Source of the DNA: PALSA-612 sp963791225
Lineage (GTDB): Bacteria; Actinomycetota; Thermoleophilia; Gaiellales; Gaiellaceae
DNA: 64,000 nt
NCBI GenBank assembly: GCA_963791225.1
Contig: CAWBRV010000002.1
Span: 62,001 to 126,000 of the forward strand
Direction: 5' to 3'
In this document: piece after piece, positions 61,132-64,000 of the stretch
How the letters are laid out: every line of letters starts with the position of its first letter
Numbering within the stretch: position 1 is the first letter of the stretch
Translations under genes and position numbers: made by a program
Notes under the pieces: model-generated
Database searches by the model: none
The model's input: the letters and a program-made list of their open reading frames with translations, nothing else
What the model was told of the DNA's origin: nothing

Positions 61132-61791
61132 GTGCAGCTCGACGTCTTCACACTGGTTCCCCACGCCTTCGCATGGCTGACGGAGCAGCGGCCGCTCGCA
61201 TCGGTCCTCGGTGACGAGCTCGAGCTCTCGCTCTTCAACTACCGCGACTTCAGCCCGCTCCGTGCCGGACAGGTCGACGACGAGCCGTTCGGGGGCGGGG
61301 CGGGGATGCTGCTGCGCGTCGACGTCGCCGCCGCGGCACTCGACGGCGTGTACGGCGGCGTTCCCGGCCATCGCGTCGTCGCGCTCACCCCGCAGGGCCG
61401 CCCGCTCGACCAGCAGGTCGTCGAGGAGCTGGCCGGCGAGGAGCGGCTGACGCTGCTCTCGGCCCGCTACGAGGGCTTCGACGAGCGGATCCTCGTGCAC
61501 CTCTGCTCGGATGCGATCTCGATCGGCCCGTACGTCCTCTCCGGCGGCGAGCTGGCCGCGATGGTCGTCGTCGACGCCGTCGCGCGGCTCCTACCTGGTG
61601 CGACAGGAAGCGAGGAGTCGCCACGGATCGAGAGCTTCTCGGCCGAGCTCGACGGCGGGCTCGAGTACCCCCACTACACGCGGCCGGCCGAGTTCCGCGG
61701 CTGGCACGTGCCCGAGGTGCTCCTGTCCGGCCACCACGCCCAGATCGACGAGTGGCGCCGCGACCAGAGCCGTCTTCGGAGCACGCCGTGA
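61132..61791 (+). CDS. trmD: tRNA (guanine37-N1)-methyltransferase TrmD
   Basis: 219 residues. SPOUT knot segments: PFGGGAGMLLRVDVAAAALD, LLSARYEGFDERILVHLCSD, SIGPYVLSGGELAAMVVVDA, and GGLEYPHYTRPAEFRGW. It methylates G37 of tRNAs to prevent frameshifting, with SAM. GTG start is two bases after the rimM stop; the stop overlaps the next GTG (GTGA), so lepB is translationally coupled. Slightly short of the 240-residue norm at the C-terminus. Confidence 0.95.
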   Translation: MQLDVFTLVPHAFAWLTEQRPLASVLGDELELSLFNYRDFSPLRAGQVDDEPFGGGAGMLLRVDVAAAALDGVYGGVPGHRVVALTPQGRPLDQQVVEELAGEERLTLLSARYEGFDERILVHLCSDAISIGPYVLSGGELAAMVVVDAVARLLPGATGSEESPRIESFSAELDGGLEYPHYTRPAEFRGWHVPEVLLSGHHAQIDEWRRDQSRLRSTP

Positions 61792-62750
61792 GCGACCCCG
61801 GACAGCGCCCCCCGGAGTCGCCCGAGGACGCTCAGGCGCCGTCCGCCGCCGCCGACGGCGCAACTCCCGGACCCGGACCCGCACCCACCGCCCAGTCGAT
61901 CGCCTCCGCGGACCCGTACGAGATCCTCGGCGTCTCGAAGGACGCGTCGCCCGAGGACGTCCGCGCCGCCTACGACCGTTTCGCGCAGTATCCGGACCTC
62001 TGGCTCGGCACCGACCCGGGCCGGGAAGAGCGGCTCCATCGCGTCGACGCCGCCTACCGCCTGCTGTCCGACCCGGAGCGCCGCGCCGCCTACGACCGGG
62101 CGCGTGTGGGCGAGGAGTCGGCCTACACGACGTCCGGGAAGCCGCGCAAGTCGTTGAATCCGGTCGACCGGATGACGCGGCGCCTGCCGCGTCCGTGGCG
62201 GATCGCGATCGACTGGGCAGTGACGATCATCGGCGCGATCGTGATCGTGCTCGCGCTCAAGCAGTGGATCGTCAACCCGTACCGGATCCCGTCGTCGTCG
62301 ATGGAGCCGACCCTGCACTGCGCGAGACCGGGGCCGGGCTGCGAGGCGCACTTCTCCGACCGGGTGCTCGCGTGTCGGATCTGCCTCGACTTCAGCAGCC
62401 CCTCGCGCGGCGACATCATCGTGTTCAAGACGCCGCCGGCAGCCGCGGAGAAGTGCGGTGAGGGCGGCACGTTCGTCAAGCGGCTGATCGGGCTCCCCGG
62501 CGAGACCGTGACCGAGAAGGCCGGCTTCGTCTACATCGACGGCAAACGTCTGAAGGAGTCGTACATCCAGAAGGGGCGCCGCGACACGCAGACCGGCAAG
62601 TGGACGGTGCCGAAAGGCCAGTACTTCTTCATGGGCGACAACCGCGTCCAGTCCTGCGACTCGCGCCAGTGGGGCTCGGTGCCGCGCGGGAACCTGATCG
62701 GGGATGTCTTCTTCGTGTACTGGCCGCCCAACAGAATTGGCTTTCGCTAG
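61788..62750 (+). CDS. lepB: Signal peptidase I fused to an N-terminal J-like domain
   Basis: 320 residues. After a Pro/Ala/Ser-rich lead (1-40) comes a J-like domain (about 42-105): DPYEILGVSKDASPEDVRAA, then ...YPD at residues 68-70 in place of HPD, and VDAAYRLLSDPERRAAYDRA. Then a linker, a membrane helix (about 139-160, IAIDWAVTIIGAIVIVLALK), and the peptidase domain with nucleophile Ser171 in PSSSMEPTL and general base Lys231 in FVKRLIGLPGETV; GDNRVQSCDSRQWGSVPRG is the conserved box. It cleaves signal peptides at the outer face of the membrane. The J-like domain would lie in the cytoplasm; lacking His of HPD it probably does not stimulate DnaK. Another reading is a DnaJ-derived docking domain. 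Confidence 0.9.
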   Translation: MSDPGQRPPESPEDAQAPSAAADGATPGPGPAPTAQSIASADPYEILGVSKDASPEDVRAAYDRFAQYPDLWLGTDPGREERLHRVDAAYRLLSDPERRAAYDRARVGEESAYTTSGKPRKSLNPVDRMTRRLPRPWRIAIDWAVTIIGAIVIVLALKQWIVNPYRIPSSSMEPTLHCARPGPGCEAHFSDRVLACRICLDFSSPSRGDIIVFKTPPAAAEKCGEGGTFVKRLIGLPGETVTEKAGFVYIDGKRLKESYIQKGRRDTQTGKWTVPKGQYFFMGDNRVQSCDSRQWGSVPRGNLIGDVFFVYWPPNRIGFR

Positions 62751-62789
62751 CGCCGATCCGGCGCTGCGCTGACTGGGGGATACCCCCAG
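62750..62789 (+). terminator. Two hairpins after lepB
   Basis: GCGCCG-ATC-CGGCGC (62750-62764) overlaps the last base of the lepB stop and CTGGGGG-ATA-CCCCCAG (62773-62789) follows. Both are perfect stems with three-base loops and no U-tract. The region 62790-62891 holds no gene. Confidence 0.6.
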
Positions 62790-62891
62790 ACCCCCGGCGA
62801 CGACACAGCGGTTGTGGCCGCGCCCGTCACGGCCGGTCGCGGCGTCGGGAGGAACACAGCTCCTCCAGACGGAGCGGGAGCCGCGTTTCGC

Positions 62892-62921
62892 TAGCATTGT
62901 CCGTCGGCCCCGCTGCGGGGC
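62892..62921 (+). promoter_or_regulatory. rplS promoter and leader hairpin
   Basis: TAGCAT (62892-62897) is a fair -10. A transcript from about 62904 would at once form GCCCCG-CTG-CGGGGC (62907-62921) followed by TCTTCTTTC, a terminator-like hairpin 9 nt before the GTG/ATG of rplS. An attenuator sensing L19 or another factor is possible. Confidence 0.5.
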
Positions 62922-62933
62922 TCTTCTTTCGTG

Positions 62934-63476
62934 ATGAACGCCATCGAGACGATCGAGAAGCGCCAGCTGCGCAAGGGTCTGCCGCGATTCAAGGCTGGCG
63001 ACACCGTTCGCGTCCACTTTCGCGTCATCGAGGGCACGCGCTCGCGCGTCCAGGTCTTCGAAGGCATCGTGATCAAGCGCCAGGGTGCGGGCTCCCGCGA
63101 GACGTTCACCGTCCGCAAGCAGTCCTTCGGCGTCGGCGTCGAGCGCTCGTTCCCGCTCCACTCGCCGAAGATCGAGAAGATCGAGGTTGTCCAGATCGGC
63201 GACGTGAGCCGCGCCAAGCTCTACTACTTGCGCGAGAAAGTGGGAAAGAAGGCGCGCGTCAGGGCCAAGCAGTACGGGGGCAAGCTATCCTCGGCCGATG
63301 CCGCCGACACCCTCGAGGAAGCTTCCGAAGAAGCTCCCGAGGAGGAAGTCGAGGCAGTCGAGGAGCCGGTCGCAGAGCAGTCCGAGCAGCCCGAGCCCGA
63401 CGAGCAGCCCGAGCCCGAAGCCGTCTCCGAGGCGGAGCCCGTCGCCGCCGAAGCGGACGGGCAAGAGACTTCTTAG
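62934..63476 (+). CDS. rplS: 50S ribosomal protein L19 with a long acidic tail
   Basis: 180 residues from ATG 62934 (GTG 62931 is the preceding codon). Residues 1-115 are L19 (NAIETIEKRQLRKGLPRFKA, VHFRVIEGTRSRVQVFEGIV, ending REKVGKKARVRAKQYGG). From about 118 on, the tail (about 62 residues) has about 24 Glu/Asp and no Lys/Arg, absent from typical 115-residue L19. The tail region also carries the rnhB start in another frame. L19 sits at the 30S-50S interface, so an acidic tail there would be unusual. Confidence 0.93.
   Translation: MNAIETIEKRQLRKGLPRFKAGDTVRVHFRVIEGTRSRVQVFEGIVIKRQGAGSRETFTVRKQSFGVGVERSFPLHSPKIEKIEVVQIGDVSRAKLYYLREKVGKKARVRAKQYGGKLSSADAADTLEEASEEAPEEEVEAVEEPVAEQSEQPEPDEQPEPEAVSEAEPVAAEADGQETS
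63286..63291 (+). promoter_or_regulatory. -10 element TATCCT inside rplS, for rnhB
   Basis: TATCCT ends exactly six bases before ATG 63298, the same spacing as other leaderless starts here, yet it lies within the rplS coding region. Confidence 0.55.
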
Positions 63477-64000
63477 CTTCGACCGGCGGATCGGCGCGCG
63501 GTACGTCGTCGGCGCCGACGAGGCCGGACGGGGCTCACTCGCCGGACCTCTCCTCGTCGCCGGCGTCCTGCTCGACTACGAGGTGCTCCGCGGCTCGAGG
63601 GTTCGTCCGCTCGCGCTGCTGAACGACTCGAAGCAGCTGACCGGCCCGCAGCGCGAGGAGCTGTTCCAGGCGGTCGTCGGCTGTGCCGAGCGGATCAGCG
63701 TCCAGGCCTTCTCTCCGGCGAGGATCGATCGCGACGGCCTCCACGTCTGCAACCTCCGCGGGTTGCGCGCCGTGCTCCACGCCCTGACTCCGCCGGGTGA
63801 GGTCTGCCTCGTCGACGGCTTCCGGCTCGGCCCGGCCGCGCCCGAGCACACGGCCGTCGTCGACGGTGACGAGCGCAGCGCCGCGATCGCCGCCGCGTCG
63901 ATCGTCGCCAAGGTCGTCCGCGACCGGCTGATGCACCGCATGGACAGCCTCTATCCCGCCTACGGCTTCGCGTCGCACGTCGGCTACATCACGCCCGAGC
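63298..64000 (+). CDS. rnhB: Ribonuclease HII, 3' end outside the window, with N-terminal basic extension
   Basis: The catalytic part is clear: ARYVVGADEAGRGSLAGPLL with the Asp-Glu pair, LLNDSKQLTGPQREELF, VVDGDERSAAIAAASIVAKV and HVGYITPE at the edge. It removes RNA from RNA-DNA hybrids. Between the upstream stop (63205-63207) and the catalytic motif the frame has only one canonical start, ATG 63298, inside rplS. That start adds about 67 residues rich in Ser, Pro, Arg and Lys (PPTPSRKLPKKLPRRKSRQS at the beginning) before DRRIGARYVV. About 17 Lys/Arg and no acidic residue occur there. Overlap with rplS is 179 nt in the +1 frame. If a sequence error hid a nearer start, the tail would vanish. 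Confidence 0.88.
   Translation, partial: MPPTPSRKLPKKLPRRKSRQSRSRSQSSPSSPSPTSSPSPKPSPRRSPSPPKRTGKRLLSFDRRIGARYVVGADEAGRGSLAGPLLVAGVLLDYEVLRGSRVRPLALLNDSKQLTGPQREELFQAVVGCAERISVQAFSPARIDRDGLHVCNLRGLRAVLHALTPPGEVCLVDGFRLGPAAPEHTAVVDGDERSAAIAAASIVAKVVRDRLMHRMDSLYPAYGFASHVGYITPE

Noticed and set aside
1..64000. Insertion sequences, prophage or attachment sites
   Set aside because: No transposase, integrase or phage genes, no target duplications; the tRNA-Ala is intact with an ordinary terminator and no duplicated 3' end nearby.

Overview
The window is a GC-rich (by eye about 68-70 percent), gene-dense stretch of bacterial chromosome. Gene content and style point to a high-GC actinobacterium, most likely class Thermoleophilia (Gaiella-like); this is inference from remembered protein families, not from a search. 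Three traits support it: GTG/TTG starts and 4-nt GTGA/ATGA overlaps, many starts preceded at 6-10 nt by a TANNNT hexamer (leaderless transcription), and secreted proteins with the Ig-like repeats typical of that class. No phage, transposon, CRISPR or rRNA was seen; one tRNA is present.

Layout. 1-5.9 kb: arginine and carbamoyl-phosphate block, argB(partial)-argJ-argC on the minus strand divergent from carA-carB. 6-14 kb: secreted Ig-repeat protein, hydantoinase pair hyuAB, two small membrane proteins, 2-oxoglutarate dehydrogenase E1. 14-29 kb: a class III cyclase/AAA/TPR signalling protein, small proteins, a berberine-bridge-type flavoprotein, an MFS transporter fused to a cyclic-nucleotide-binding domain, an ATP-grasp ligase, a flippase, a second MFS transporter, a DUF5060-type glycoside hydrolase and small zinc/helical proteins. 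29.4-35.1 kb: cydABDC (cytochrome bd oxidase plus its exporter). 35.1-45.9 kb: a convergent six-gene minus-strand run, GH63 - glycogen-debranching-type glucosidase - NDH-2 - zwf - GH15 - GMC oxidoreductase. 46-50.3 kb: secreted BNR-repeat protein, tRNA-Ala, LysR regulator divergent from a 37-residue peptide and an EamA transporter. 50.3-64 kb: the housekeeping cluster yceD - (ABC-F, cupin) - rpmF - plsX - acpP - rnc - smc - ftsY - ffh - rpsP - khpA - rimM - trmD - lepB - rplS - rnhB, covering ribosome assembly, lipid synthesis, chromosome organisation and SRP-dependent secretion.

How genes work together. The 29-46 kb part can be read as one carbon-to-respiration module: three glucosidases release glucose, Zwf makes NADPH, NDH-2 and the GMC enzyme pass electrons on, and cytochrome bd reduces oxygen. 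carAB next to argCJB, with a CarB that lacks the usual C-terminal regulatory domain, suggests carbamoyl phosphate made for arginine.

Sequence quality. At least 18 conserved reading frames are interrupted by single-base shifts, and every one inside a gene needs the same correction (+1, an extra base); three in-frame stops also occur. Essential genes (ffh, ftsY, smc, rnc) are affected, so I treat these as probable sequence errors and annotate the genes as intact but frameshifted. The most unusual real-looking observations are the rnhB start buried 179 nt inside rplS in another frame, a J-like domain fused to signal peptidase I, the density of leaderless-type promoters, and the CarB without a regulatory domain.
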